DNA from: Epithemia pelagica
Lineage: Eukaryota; Bacillariophyta; Bacillariophyceae; Surirellales; Surirellaceae
DNA: 21,502 bases
Assembly: GCA_946965045.2 (NCBI GenBank)
Contig: CAMPTO020000002.1
Span: forward strand, 1-21,502
Direction of reading: 5' to 3'
This document shows, in pieces, positions 10,167-17,860 of this stretch. The translations under genes were made by a program, and so were the position numbers. Each line of letters opens with the position of its first letter. Position 1 is the first letter of the stretch. The notes under the pieces were generated by a model. That model searched no databases, was not told where the DNA came from, and saw only the letters and a list, made by a program, of their open reading frames with translations.

Positions 10167-10417
10167 TTTTTAGTTGCCTAATGGAACTCTAAAAAGACTG
10201 CCGGTCATAAACCGGAGGAAGGCGGGGATGACGTCAAGTCAGCATGCCCCTTACACCCTGGGCTACACACGTGCTACAATGGGCGAGACAATGAGATGCA
10301 AGCCTGCGAAGGTTAGCTAATCTATAAACTCGTTCTAAGTTCGGATTGTAGGCTGCAACTCGCCTGCATGAAGTTGGAATCGCTAGTAATCGCTGGTCAG
10401 CTATACAGCGGTGAATT

Positions 10418-10459
<42 letters not shown>

Positions 10460-10581
10460 CTGGTTATGCCCGAAGTCGTTACTTTAACCATTGGAGGAGG
10501 ACGCCTAAGGTAGAATTAGTGACTGGGGTGAAGTCGTAACAAGGTAACCGTACTGGAAGGTGCGGTTGGATCACCTCCTTT
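9101..10581 (+). rRNA. rrs: 16S ribosomal RNA
   Basis: The gene begins around AGAGTTTGATCCTGGCTCAG (9108-9127) and contains the universal segments CCTACGGGAGGCAGCAG near 9411, GTGCCAGCAGCCGCGG near 9562, AAACTCAAAGGAATTGACGG near 9957 and the 3' TGGATCACCTCC. Its length of about 1,480 bases is normal for a plastid. The 3' end carries the anti-Shine-Dalgarno CCTCCTT, which supports the few AGGAG sites used to choose starts in this window. The exact 5' end is set by homology to about five bases. Confidence 0.98.
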
Positions 10582-10637
10582 TTAAAATTATTAATTTCAA
10601 ATTTATGGTCGAACTTTAATAATAGAAACAAAAATCA

Positions 10638-10656
10638 GCTCTTTAGATTTAAGAGC
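10638..10656 (+). promoter_or_regulatory. BoxA-like hairpin in the 16S to tRNA-Ile spacer
   Basis: GCTCTTTA at 10638-10645 matches the core of the bacterial boxA antitermination element. GCTCTT pairs exactly with AAGAGC at 10651-10656 around a 7-base loop. It lies just before tRNA-Ile, where bacterial rRNA operons also have a boxA. A role in antitermination or in processing is an inference. Confidence 0.4.
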
Positions 10657-10661
10657 GAAAA

Positions 10662-10735
<74 letters not shown>
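10662..10735 (+). tRNA. trnI-GAU: tRNA-Ile(GAU)
   Basis: A 74-base cloverleaf with acceptor GGGCTAT/ATGGCCC (one G-T pair), anticodon loop CTGATAA with anticodon GAT, and T-arm TCTGGTTCAAATCCAGA. It has no intron, unlike the land-plant gene, as is usual in red-lineage plastids. It lies in the 16S-23S spacer. Confidence 0.98.
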
Positions 10736-10737
10736 AC

Positions 10738-10810
10738 GGGGGTATAGCTCAGTTGGTAGAGCACCGCCTTTGCACGGCGGTTGTCAGCGGTTCGACTCCG
10801 CTTACCTCCA
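10738..10810 (+). tRNA. trnA-UGC: tRNA-Ala(UGC)
   Basis: A 73-base cloverleaf with acceptor GGGGGTA/TACCTCC (one G-T pair), anticodon stem CCGCC/GGCGG around TTTGCAC with anticodon TGC, and T-arm CAGCGGTTCGACTCCGCTT. It is intron-free and separated from tRNA-Ile by only two bases, so both must be released by processing of the rRNA precursor. Confidence 0.98.
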
Positions 10811-10876
10811 CATGAAAAATTAACTATTGTCATCTTGACATTCAATTTTTTGGGAAAATAGAATAAGAGAAGTCTT

Positions 10877-11383
10877 AAATTCAAGGAATTAAGAGTTTAT
10901 GGGGGATACCTTGGCATTCAGAAGCGATGAAGGACGTGGTTACCGACGAAACGCTTCGGGGAGCTGGAAACAAGCTACGATCCGGAGGTCTCCGAATGAG
11001 GAAACTTTAATACTACTTATTGAATCCATAAATAAGAAAGAGCGAACCTAGGGAATTGAAACATCTTAGTACCTAGAGGAAAAGAAAGTAAAAACGATTC
11101 CCTTAGTAGCGGCGAGCGAAACGGGAACAGCCTAAACTTAAGAAAATTTCTTAAGGGTAGTGGGACAGTTAAAAATGATTAAATGTAACAATTAGACGAA
11201 TTAGTTGGAATGCTAAACCAAAGGAAGTGATAGTCTTGTAGTCGAAAATTGAAACAATCCAACTGAAAAATCGAAGCGCAAGCTTGGATGAATCCCAAGT
11301 AGCATGGAGCACGTGAAATTCCGTGTGAATCAGCGAGGACCACCTCGTAAGGCTAAATATTCCTGAATGACCGATAGTGAAAT

Positions 11384-11414
<31 letters not shown>

Positions 11415-11978
11415 GGGAGGGGAGTGAAAAGAACATGAAACCATAAACTTACAATCAGTAGGAGGACGACTAAAACGTCTAACTTCGTGCCTGTTGAAGA
11501 ATGAGCCGGCGACTTATAGGTAGTGGCAGGTTAAGGCAGAGAATGCTGAAGCCATAGTGAAAGCGAGCCTGAATAGGGCGTTTGTCACTGGTTATAGACC
11601 CGAACCCGGATGATCTAACCATGGTCAGGTTGAAGCTTAGGTAATACTAAGTGGAGGACCGAACCGACTGATGTTGAAAAATCAGCGGATGAACTGTGGT
11701 TAGGGGTGAAATGCCAATCGAATTCGGAGCTAGCTGGTTCTCCCCGAAATGCGTTTTGGCGCAGCGATAAATGTTATAACTTAGGGGTAAAGCACTGTTA
11801 CGTATGCGGGCTGGTAATTCGGTACCAAATCGTTGCAAACTAAGAATACTAAGTGGAAAGTTTATCAGTGAGACTGTGGGGGATAAGCTCCATTGTCAAG
11901 AGGGAAACAGCCCAGAGCACCAGTTAAGGCCCCTAAATAATTGCTAAGTGATAAAGGAGGTGGGAGTGCAGAAACAAT

Positions 11979-12014
<36 letters not shown>

Positions 12015-12793
12015 GTGCGTAATAGCTCACTGATCGAGTAAACCTGCGCCGAAAATGTACGGGACTAAGTAATTTGCCGAAACTGTGCGATATATTTTAG
12101 AGAAAAAACAATATATCGGTAGGGGAGCGTTCTGTTGTAGATTGAAGTATTAGCGTAAGCGGATATGGACGAAGCAGAAGTGAGAATGTCGGCTTGAGTA
12201 ACGAAAATATAGGTGAGAATCCTATACCCCGAAAACCCAAGGTTTCCTCCGGAAGGCTCGTCCGCGGAGGGTAAGTCAGGACCTAAGGCGAGGCTGAAAA
12301 GCGTAGTCGATGGACAACGGGTTAATATTCCCGTACCATTATTTGTTGATATCGAGGGACGGAGAAGGCTAAACTGGCCGGATGTTGGTTACCGGTTTAA
12401 GCGTTCGAGGTTATGAGAAACGGAGAAAACGTTTTGAGCTGAGGCGTGAGTACTAGATGCTACGGCATCGAAGCAGTCTATGTCATACTTCCAAGAAAAG
12501 CTCGCACTGTCATAAACAAATAATGCCTGTACCATAACCGACACAGGTGGGTAGGTAGAGTATACTAAGGGGCGCGAGATAACTCTCTCTAAGGAACTCG
12601 GCAAAATGACTCCGTAACTTCGGGAGAAGGAGTACCTTTTTAGAAAGGTTGCAATAACCAGATCCAAGCAACTGTTTATCAAAAACACAGGTCTCCGCAA
12701 AGTCGTAAGACGATGTATGGGGGCTGACGCCTGCCCAGTGCCAGAAGGTTAAAGAAGTTGGTTAGTTTCGGCGAAGCTGATAACTGAAGCCCT

Positions 12794-12876
<83 letters not shown>

Positions 12877-13128
12877 TGATTTGGATACTGTCTCGGAGAG
12901 GGGCTCGGTGAAATAGACTTGTCTGTGAAGATGCGGACTACCTGCACCTGGACAGAAAGACCCTATGAAGCTTTACTGTAACTTGAGATTGAAATTGGAC
13001 TTTATTTGCGCAGTATAGGTGGGAGGCGTTGAAGATATTCTTGCGGGAAGATTGGAGCCATCAGTGAGATACCACTCTTGTAATGTTAGATTTCTAACTT
13101 TGAATCATTATCTGGTCAAAGGACAGTT

Positions 13129-13162
<34 letters not shown>

Positions 13163-13356
13163 CAAACGGTAACGGAGGCGCACAAAGGTTTCCTCTGAAC
13201 GGGTAGAAATCGTATCTAGAGTGTAAAGGCATAAGGAAGCTTGACTGTGAGACCTACAAGTCGAGCAGGGACGAAAGTCGGTCTTAGTGATCTGACGGTG
13301 CTGAGTGGAAAGGCCGTCACTCAACGGATAAAAGTTACTCTAGGGATAACAGGCTG

Positions 13357-13425
<69 letters not shown>

Positions 13426-13461
13426 GGTAGTACGTCCCAAGGGTTGGGCTGTTCGCCCATG

Positions 13462-13509
<48 letters not shown>

Positions 13510-13633
13510 ATATCCGGTGTAGGCGTTAGAATATTGAGAGGAGCCTTCTTTAGTACGAGAGGACCGAGAAGGACATACCTCTGGTGTACCAGTTATCGTG
13601 CCAACGGTAAACGCTGGGTAGCTATGTATGGAG

Positions 13634-13667
<34 letters not shown>

Positions 13668-13797
13668 CACCTCAAGATAAGTATTCTCATCACGTAAGTG
13701 AATAAGGTCACGGTAAGACTAACCGTTTGATAGGCATTAAGTGTAAATTTAGTAATAAATGAGCTGAGATGTACTAACAGACCGAAGACTTGAATTT
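10877..13797 (+). rRNA. rrl: 23S ribosomal RNA
   Basis: The 5' region reads GGGGGATACCTTGGC near 10901 and the gene includes the peptidyl-transferase segments, the GGATAACAGGCTGATC stretch near 13344, and the sarcin-ricin loop AGTACGAGAGGACCG near 13552. The ends are placed by the closing helix: AAATTCAAG at 10877-10885 pairs with CTTGAATTT at 13789-13797. At about 2,920 bases it has normal plastid length, with no intron and no separate 4.5S RNA. All open frames inside it are chance frames. Confidence 0.97.
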
Positions 13798-13916
13798 TTT
13801 TCCAAGAAATCCATAGTTTTGGATTTCTTTCTAAAGTTTTCTTTAGGAATTTCTTTAGTCCTAAAGAAAACAGTAATAGAAATAGGATTTCCTATTTCTA
13901 GTTTTGCTTTGGTGTT
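13798..13916 (+). other. 23S-5S spacer made of three successive hairpins
   Basis: Nearly the whole spacer folds: 13804-13813 with 13820-13829 (10 bp), 13836-13848 with 13859-13871 (13 bp), and 13877-13887 with 13890-13900 (11 bp, 2-base gap). All stems are exact. They probably guide the cleavages that separate 23S and 5S. Confidence 0.65.
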
Positions 13917-14040
13917 TTTAGTGTACTAAGCGGAACCACACTGATCCATCTCGAACTCAGTTGTGAAACGTTATAAATCGACGACAATACTTGGGGGGGG
14001 ACCTCCTGGGAAGATAGTTCAATGCCAAAGTTTCTATATA
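13917..14040 (+). rRNA. rrf: 5S ribosomal RNA
   Basis: The ends pair as CTTTGG (13917-13922) with CCAAAG (14035-14040). Inside, GAACCACACTGATCCATCTCG and AACTCAGTTGTGAAACG are typical 5S sequences, and the run of eight G followed by ACCTCCTGGGAA forms the usual helix D/E region. At about 124 bases it is slightly long; the exact ends could differ by a few bases. Confidence 0.93.
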
Positions 14041-14091
14041 GTTGTGATACCTAAGACTGCCCATTAGTCATTCTTAGATGGAGATCAATTT

Positions 14092-14112
14092 GTTGAAAAA
14101 GAATTCTTCAAC
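14092..14112 (+). terminator. Weak hairpin downstream of 5S
   Basis: GTTGAA at 14092-14097 pairs with TTCAAC at 14107-14112; the loop contains a GAATTC palindrome. It is about 50 bases beyond 5S and could end the rRNA transcript, but it is short and lacks a T-run. The same DNA may also be the decayed start of the + strand gene copy described next. Confidence 0.3.
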
Positions 14113-14311
14113 TAACCAAAAGAAGAAGAATTTCTTTAAAAAAAAATTCAAAAACTATTTCAAAAAGAATCCAATTCAGTGCGGGTAATAGTACCGAAAA
14201 ACTGGTTGAAATTGCTTCAGAAATTGGTAAGACTGTTGAACACGACTTGGTCTAGGTAGTGAATCAGCAGGTTCCGCGTCACGAATAATATTTCAAGCAA
14301 CAGAATGTTCT

Positions 14312-14324
14312 TATATAAAGACGA
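14312..14324 (+). repeat. Left copy of a 13-bp direct repeat flanking the insert
   Basis: TATATAAAGACGA here matches TATATCAAGACGA at 14859-14871 in 12 of 13 positions. Both copies are in the same codon phase of the split + strand pseudogene, as expected for a target-site duplication or a short-homology integration scar. Confidence 0.7.
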
Positions 14325-14337
14325 GGATACCTTTAAA

Positions 14338-14789
14338 TTAACACCCATCAGCTGCACATGCATTTCTAAATCCAACACATGTTTTACTGACAATTTTCGC
14401 GCCAACGTAAACTTTACCACTGCCCGGGAACTTCAATGTTGTGCATACTAGAGCAATCCCCTCAGATGTCGCTGCAGCAAGACAAAGACCTGTGCATAAG
14501 GCATCGCCACGAGCTAACGAGCTATATCTTTAGTAGTTTTATAACCTATTCGACCTAGAGCAGATCCTGCTTCACTCCCACCAACTAATTCAGTACCTCG
14601 ATCCACTGCCTTGCCAACGAATTCTGAAACATTGACCAATCTTTCGGTCAGATTTCCAGCTTTATAACCTGATTCTTCCGCAATTTTAATACCTTTACTA
14701 AGAATCGCATCACGAGCTGCTTCACCTGGGGTTACACCAAGGGAAGATTTTTTTCTATTTCTAATCAATTCTCTTGATTGTTTTAACAT
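14338..14789 (-). pseudogene. Unrecognised cysteine-rich gene with an 8-bp frameshifting duplication
   Basis: An ATG at 14787-14789 follows AGGAG (14795-14799 on the - strand) by 5 bases, one of the best ribosome sites in the window; a TTG at 14835-14837 would extend it by 16 codons. The frame runs to a stop at 14514-14516 caused by a tandem repeat of ACGAGCTA (14509-14516 and 14517-14524, + strand letters). Past this the protein continues in another frame to a TAA at 14338-14340. With one repeat unit the gene would be exactly 147 codons plus stop. The N-terminal half is charged (KQSRELIRNRKKSS); the middle has SEFVGKAVDRGTELVGGSEAG; the C-terminal third is cysteine-rich and ends RNACAADGC. 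I do not recognise the family; a plasmid-derived origin is possible. The shift could be a real null, a sequencing slip or recoding. Confidence 0.72.
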
Positions 14790-14858
14790 AATTTCTCCTA
14801 ATTGAAGATCTAGGTTTTTACGTCCTTTACTCGACAAGTTTATCGAAAAAAAAAGCTA

Positions 14859-14871
14859 TATATCAAGACGA
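14859..14871 (+). repeat. Right copy of the 13-bp direct repeat flanking the insert
   Basis: Partner of 14312-14324, with one mismatch (A to C at its sixth base). The segment between the copies, 14325-14858, is 534 bases and contains the whole - strand gene with its ribosome site. I see no convincing terminal inverted repeats at its ends. Confidence 0.7.
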
Positions 14872-14914
14872 CTGGTCTATGTGCTGTAGCTGGAACATGC
14901 GAGACATAGGATGT

Positions 14915-15154
14915 TCAACAATAAAAAGAATTTCTGTTTGTGCAAAAATTGTTAGCAAAGGCTGTATGACGTATCGGAATCTTTGCGCCGGCGATGGGTG
15001 CAGTCAAAATTTTGATTCCACAACGAGTATTTTTCTTAACCCTTAGACTAAATAATTGAAAAAGAAAAAATATTATTAGTCCTAAAAATATCACTCCTAG
15101 AACTTTAAAACAAGGTTTTAAGACTGATTTTTTCAATTCGAGCTCGAACTGCAT
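14915..15154 (-). CDS. Hypothetical small protein with one membrane segment, doubtful
   Basis: A 79-codon frame whose first 45 residues lie in otherwise unexplained DNA (15020-15154) and contain a strong hydrophobic segment at about 16-37 (FKVLGVIFLGLIIFFLFQLF) after a basic stretch. The remaining 35 residues run antisense through the C-terminal piece of the + strand pseudogene, so they are probably chance coding. There is no Shine-Dalgarno sequence. It matches no small photosystem or cytochrome subunit I know. It may be a remnant of a membrane protein or nothing. Confidence 0.2.
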   Translation of the reverse strand: MQFELELKKSVLKPCFKVLGVIFLGLIIFFLFQLFSLRVKKNTRCGIKILTAPIAGAKIPIRHTAFANNFCTNRNSFYC

Positions 15155-15190
15155 TGATACAAACGCGATTCCCTAATCTTAAATGATGAA

Positions 15191-15229
15191 TATGATAATA
15201 TGCGGGAAATTTCGTCGCATATTATCATA
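15191..15229 (-). terminator. Hairpin downstream of ycf35
   Basis: Arms 15191-15204 and 15216-15229 are exact 14-base reverse complements with an 11-base loop, and start 15 bases beyond the ycf35 stop on the - strand. They very probably form the 3' end of the ycf35 transcript. Confidence 0.65.
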
Positions 15230-15244
15230 GTCATATTCATTCTA

Positions 15245-15616
15245 TTATTTCCAACGCTCTAAAACTACTGTATTTGATCCATCTACATTTTGTTGGTATT
15301 TGATTGGTTGGAAACCCATTTTATGACTTTCACCAATAATTACTTCTCCAGCGTATTGTTTTGAAACTTTATCAATAAATGTTTCAACTGGATAAGGTTG
15401 TTCCCAGAAACTCACATCAGCAACTAATTCATATACTTGACCATTCCAAACAAATTCAATATCGTAACCATTTGATTGTGGAATTACTAAACTTGTATTA
15501 TTTTCAGAAGTAGTGTTTTTTTCTTGTTCTTTATATTCAATATTTAATCTATTTAAAGCTTTTTCTAAATAGAATAAATTTCGAAAACAAGTTTTCATAT
15601 GAGTAAAATGAGACAT
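15245..15616 (-). CDS. ycf35: Ycf35, conserved plastid protein of unknown function
   Basis: A 123-residue protein with the Ycf35 pattern: [21 protein letters not shown] at the N-terminus, a Trp-rich middle ([35 protein letters not shown]), and a C-terminus ending VVLERWK. Family members are 120-130 residues long and occur in cyanobacteria and red-type plastids; the role is not established, and no catalytic motif or membrane segment is visible. It is transcribed towards the rRNA operon, opposite to rpl32, and closed by a 14-bp hairpin. Confidence 0.93.
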   Translation of the reverse strand: MSHFTHMKTCFRNLFYLEKALNRLNIEYKEQEKNTTSENNTSLVIPQSNGYDIEFVWNGQVYELVADVSFWEQPYPVETFIDKVSKQYAGEVIIGESHKMGFQPIKYQQNVDGSNTVVLERWK

Positions 15617-15833
15617 AATGATAATATTATTAGTTTGTAAATTTAATTACTATTATAATAAATTATTGTTTTTATTTCGCGTCTATATATAAATAATATA
15701 TATAGATTTAGATTATGATAAACGGGGAATGCTTTAGAAATATTAGAAATTTATCAGAAGCTAGAGAATCTGTTCATGCCATCAAAATTTAAAAAATTCA
15801 ATAAAAACGATCTATTAAGAGGTTGAAAATTAG
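15617..15833. other. Divergent spacer between ycf35 and rpl32
   Basis: AT-rich, with a 10-bp hairpin (15682-15691 with 15697-15706, 5-base loop). A 25-codon frame at 15715-15792 reads MINGECFRNIRNLSEARESV and on to a stop; its base composition is less AT-biased than the surroundings, but I cannot match it to a known plastid protein. Confidence 0.4.
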
Positions 15834-15862
15834 TTGACTTTTCAAATTATTTAATTTAATAT
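15834..15862 (+). promoter_or_regulatory. Bacterial-type promoter of rpl32
   Basis: TTGACT at 15834-15839 and TAATAT at 15857-15862 are separated by 17 bases, the ideal spacing for the plastid-encoded polymerase, and lie 37 bases before the rpl32 ATG. This is the best promoter match in the window and may drive rpl32, tRNA-Leu and perhaps further genes of the + strand cluster. Confidence 0.55.
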
Positions 15863-15899
15863 ATAGTTTAAGAAATAGTGTAGAGAGAAATTTCAAATT

Positions 15900-16067
15900 A
15901 TGGCAGTTCCTAAAAAACGAACATCAAAAACAAAACGAAATACAAGAAAAGCAAATTGGAAACGAAAAAGTTACTATGCGGCACAAAAATCTTTATCACT
16001 AGCAAAATCGATGCTAAGTGGAAAACCTACAAGCTTTGTCTATAGTTTAGATATAGAAGAAGAATAG
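15900..16067 (+). CDS. rpl32: Large-subunit ribosomal protein L32
   Basis: A 55-residue basic protein beginning [20 protein letters not shown], the diagnostic L32 N-terminus, followed by a Lys/Ser-rich middle and an acidic end (SLDIEEE). It is a small component of the plastid 50S subunit. The start is fixed by this conserved N-terminus. It is preceded by a good promoter and followed by tRNA-Leu(UAG), a common red-lineage arrangement. Confidence 0.96.
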   Translation: MAVPKKRTSKTKRNTRKANWKRKSYYAAQKSLSLAKSMLSGKPTSFVYSLDIEEE

Positions 16068-16104
16068 ATTTCTGTTTTCTATATAGAAAATGGAAATCTA
16101 TTCT
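16061..16104 (+). terminator. Hairpin overlapping the rpl32 stop codon
   Basis: Arms 16061-16072 and 16093-16104 are exact 12-base reverse complements, and a second palindrome (16075-16090, TTTTCTATATAGAAAA) fills the loop. The TAG stop at 16065-16067 lies inside the left arm, so ribosomes ending translation would compete with folding. Confidence 0.5.
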
Positions 16105-16168
16105 TGCATATGGATTTCCTAATTAAATCAAAAAAATTTTTTCAATAACCAGAAACAAATAAATAGAA

Positions 16169-16249
16169 ACGGGTGTGGCGAAATTGGTATACGCGCTAGA
16201 TTTAGATCCTAGTAACTTTGTTTTGAGAGTTCGAGTCTCTCCACCCGTA
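16169..16249 (+). tRNA. trnL-UAG: tRNA-Leu(UAG)
   Basis: An 81-base class II cloverleaf with a perfect acceptor (ACGGGTG with CACCCGT), D-arm GCGAAATTGGTATACGC, anticodon loop TTTAGAT with anticodon TAG, a variable arm (TAACTTTGTTT) and T-arm GAGAGTTCGAGTCTCTC. The anticodon stem has an A-C mismatch next to the loop. It lies 30 bases before rbcR. Confidence 0.96.
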
Positions 16250-16278
16250 ATTTAATATTATTTCTATTACCATAACGT

Positions 16279-17232
16279 ATGCTTCCTTTCACACTTCAAC
16301 AATTACGAATTTTAAAAGCTATCGCAACAGAGAAAAATTTTACAAAAGCTGCAGAATTGTTATACCTTTCTCAACCTTCATTAAGTAAACAGATTAAAAC
16401 ATTAGAACAAAATCTTGGTGTTACTATTTTAAATCGAGAAAATAATAAGATTTCTTTGACTGAGAATGGAATTGTATTTTTACAATATGCAGAACGAATT
16501 TTAGCATTGTGCGAAGAAAGTTGTCGCGCTATAATAGATTTAAAAAATGGAGAAAGAGGTAATTTGACAGTAGGAGCCAGTCAAACAATTGGAACATATT
16601 TGATGCCTAGAGTCTTAGCCCTATTTGCTCAAACTTATCCTCAAATAAATTTAAATGTTCAAGTAAGTTCAACACGAATAATAGCAAAAAATTTGAAAAA
16701 TCGAGAAATTGACATTGCTGTTGTAGGGGGTGAAATACCCGAAGAATTGAAAAAAAACCTTAGAATTGAAAATTTTGTTGAAGATGAATTTAGTTTAATT
16801 ATTTCGAAATCTCATCCATTTGCAGCAAAAAAAAAAATTACTAAAAAAGATTTATACCATTTAAATTTTATAACATTAAATTCAAATTCGACAATAAGAA
16901 AATTTATTGATAATATATTAACTCAAAATCAAATTGAAATTAATCAATTAAGAATTATTATGCAATTAAATTCAATTGAAGGCATTAAAACAGCAGTTAG
17001 TCTAGGCTTAGGTGCTGCATTTGTGTCTTCATCGGCTATTGAAAAAGAAATTGAACTAAAAACTATTTCAATCTTAAAAATTGAAAATATTCGTATTACA
17101 AGAACTTTATCTATCATAAGCAATCCTGAATGTTATAAATCAAAAGCATTTAACTTTTTCTATAATGAGTTAACAAAATTAAAAGATAATTCTAAAAAAG
17201 TTGACGGTTTCAAAAAGAATTTAGTATTATAA
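16279..17232 (+). CDS. rbcR: RbcR (Ycf30), LysR-type transcription regulator
   Basis: The 317-residue product has the LysR-type winged helix at residues 1-60 (LQQLRILKAIATEKNFTKAAE, then LSQPSLSKQIKTLEQNLGVTILNR) and a type-2 periplasmic-like effector domain from about 90 to 300, including LTVGASQTIGTYLMPRVLA and GLGAAFVSSSAIEKE. Related plastid and bacterial RbcR/CbbR proteins activate Rubisco genes and sense Calvin-cycle or redox metabolites; in red algae Ycf30 does this for the rbc operon. A plastid-encoded LysR regulator is typical of the red lineage and absent from green plastids. rpl21 follows by 34 bases. Confidence 0.95.
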   Translation: MLPFTLQQLRILKAIATEKNFTKAAELLYLSQPSLSKQIKTLEQNLGVTILNRENNKISLTENGIVFLQYAERILALCEESCRAIIDLKNGERGNLTVGASQTIGTYLMPRVLALFAQTYPQINLNVQVSSTRIIAKNLKNREIDIAVVGGEIPEELKKNLRIENFVEDEFSLIISKSHPFAAKKKITKKDLYHLNFITLNSNSTIRKFIDNILTQNQIEINQLRIIMQLNSIEGIKTAVSLGLGAAFVSSSAIEKEIELKTISILKIENIRITRTLSIISNPECYKSKAFNFFYNELTKLKDNSKKVDGFKKNLVL

Positions 17233-17266
17233 ATTATATAAAAATAAAAATAAATTAATTTCTATT

Positions 17267-17584
17267 ATGAAATATGCCATTGTCGAAATAAGCGGGAGAC
17301 AATTTTGGGTTGAAAAAGGGAAATACTATGATTTCAACCGAATTCCTACTGAATTAGGCAAACAAATTAGTCTAAATCGTGTTTTATTATTAAACAATGA
17401 TGGGAATATTCTTATAGGTAAACCCTATTTAGAAAGTGTACAAATAAAAGCAAAAATCTTAGAACATTTGCGTGGTAAAAAAACAATTGTTTATAAGATG
17501 AGACCAAAGAAAAAAACAAGAAGAAAACAAGGTCATAGACAAGAACTAAGTAGAGTTCTTATCGAAGATATTTTAATAAATTAG
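17267..17584 (+). CDS. rpl21: Large-subunit ribosomal protein L21
   Basis: A 105-residue basic protein starting [25 protein letters not shown], with [18 protein letters not shown] and the L21 signature region ending [16 protein letters not shown]. Length is typical. L21 binds 23S rRNA near L20. Its TAG stop (17582-17584) overlaps the Shine-Dalgarno site of rpl27, so the two are translated from one message. Confidence 0.96.
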   Translation: MKYAIVEISGRQFWVEKGKYYDFNRIPTELGKQISLNRVLLLNNDGNILIGKPYLESVQIKAKILEHLRGKKTIVYKMRPKKKTRRKQGHRQELSRVLIEDILIN

Positions 17585-17595
17585 GAGTTAAAATT

Positions 17596-17853
17596 ATGGC
17601 ACATAAAAAAGGTGCTGGTAGTACAAAAAATGGTCGAGATTCAAATGCAAAACGACTTGGTGTAAAAAGGTTTGGTGGTGAAAAAGTACGTGCTGGAAAT
17701 ATTTTAATTCGTCAAAGAGGAATGAAATTTAAACCAGGTTTCAATGTAGGCTGTGGAAAAGATTTTACTTTATTTGCGTTAACGGATGGAACTGTAGAAT
17801 TTACTTATAAAGATGCAAGAAAAAAATGTATAAATATTGTAACTAATAACTAA
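17596..17853 (+). CDS. rpl27: Large-subunit ribosomal protein L27
   Basis: An 85-residue protein with the L27 start [29 protein letters not shown] and [17 protein letters not shown]. The N-terminal tail reaches the peptidyl-transferase centre. The start has a clear AGGAG at 17583-17587, 8 bases before the ATG. There is no N-terminal extension of the kind that is cleaved in some Firmicutes. rpl21-rpl27 keep the bacterial order; secA follows by 7 bases. Confidence 0.97.
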   Translation: MAHKKGAGSTKNGRDSNAKRLGVKRFGGEKVRAGNILIRQRGMKFKPGFNVGCGKDFTLFALTDGTVEFTYKDARKKCINIVTNN

Positions 17854-17860
17854 AATTAAC

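Larger units (their letters stand above)
14178..15001 (+). pseudogene. Older copy of an unrecognised cysteine-rich gene, split by an insertion
   Basis: Two + strand pieces match the - strand gene nested between them. Piece one (14178-14243, then a frame change near 14244) reads SAGNSTEKLVEIASEIGKTV and, after about 7 lost bases, LGLGSEAGSA.RI at 14246-14290. Piece two (14868-15001) reads TTGLCAVAGTCE and, after another frame change near 14906, GCSTIK, CAKIVSKGCMTYRNLCAGDGC. The match to the other copy (AGNLTERL, GGSEAGSA, TGLC, CTTLK, AKIVSK.C...RN.CA.DGC) is clear by eye. The pieces are interrupted by 547 bases flanked by a 13-base direct repeat. Taking out 14312-14858 rejoins them in frame. 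Its N-terminal 40 or so codons are gone or too decayed to recognise. I cannot name the family. Confidence 0.78.

Noticed and set aside
9222-13647. Several 60-100 codon open frames on both strands
   Set aside because: All lie within the 16S and 23S genes, whose conserved RNA sequence fully explains the DNA.
14217-14420. 67-codon frame on the - strand
   Set aside because: It is an out-of-frame reading of the C-terminal end of the - strand gene, continued antisense into the + strand pseudogene; better explained by those two.
14509-14524. Programmed frameshift signal
   Set aside because: There is no slippery heptamer at the break, and an exact tandem duplication explains the shift more simply.
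14325-14858. Terminal inverted repeats or a poly(A) tail that would identify the inserted unit as a transposon or retro-copy
   Set aside because: The unit's ends (GGATACC and AAAAGCTA sides) show no convincing inverted match. The A-run near 14846-14854 lies on the gene's 5' side, so it is not a 3' tail.
15715-15792. 25-codon open frame before rpl32, ending ESVHAIKI
   Set aside because: It looks somewhat protein-like, but I could not match it to the end of any plastid gene; kept only as a note in the spacer entry.
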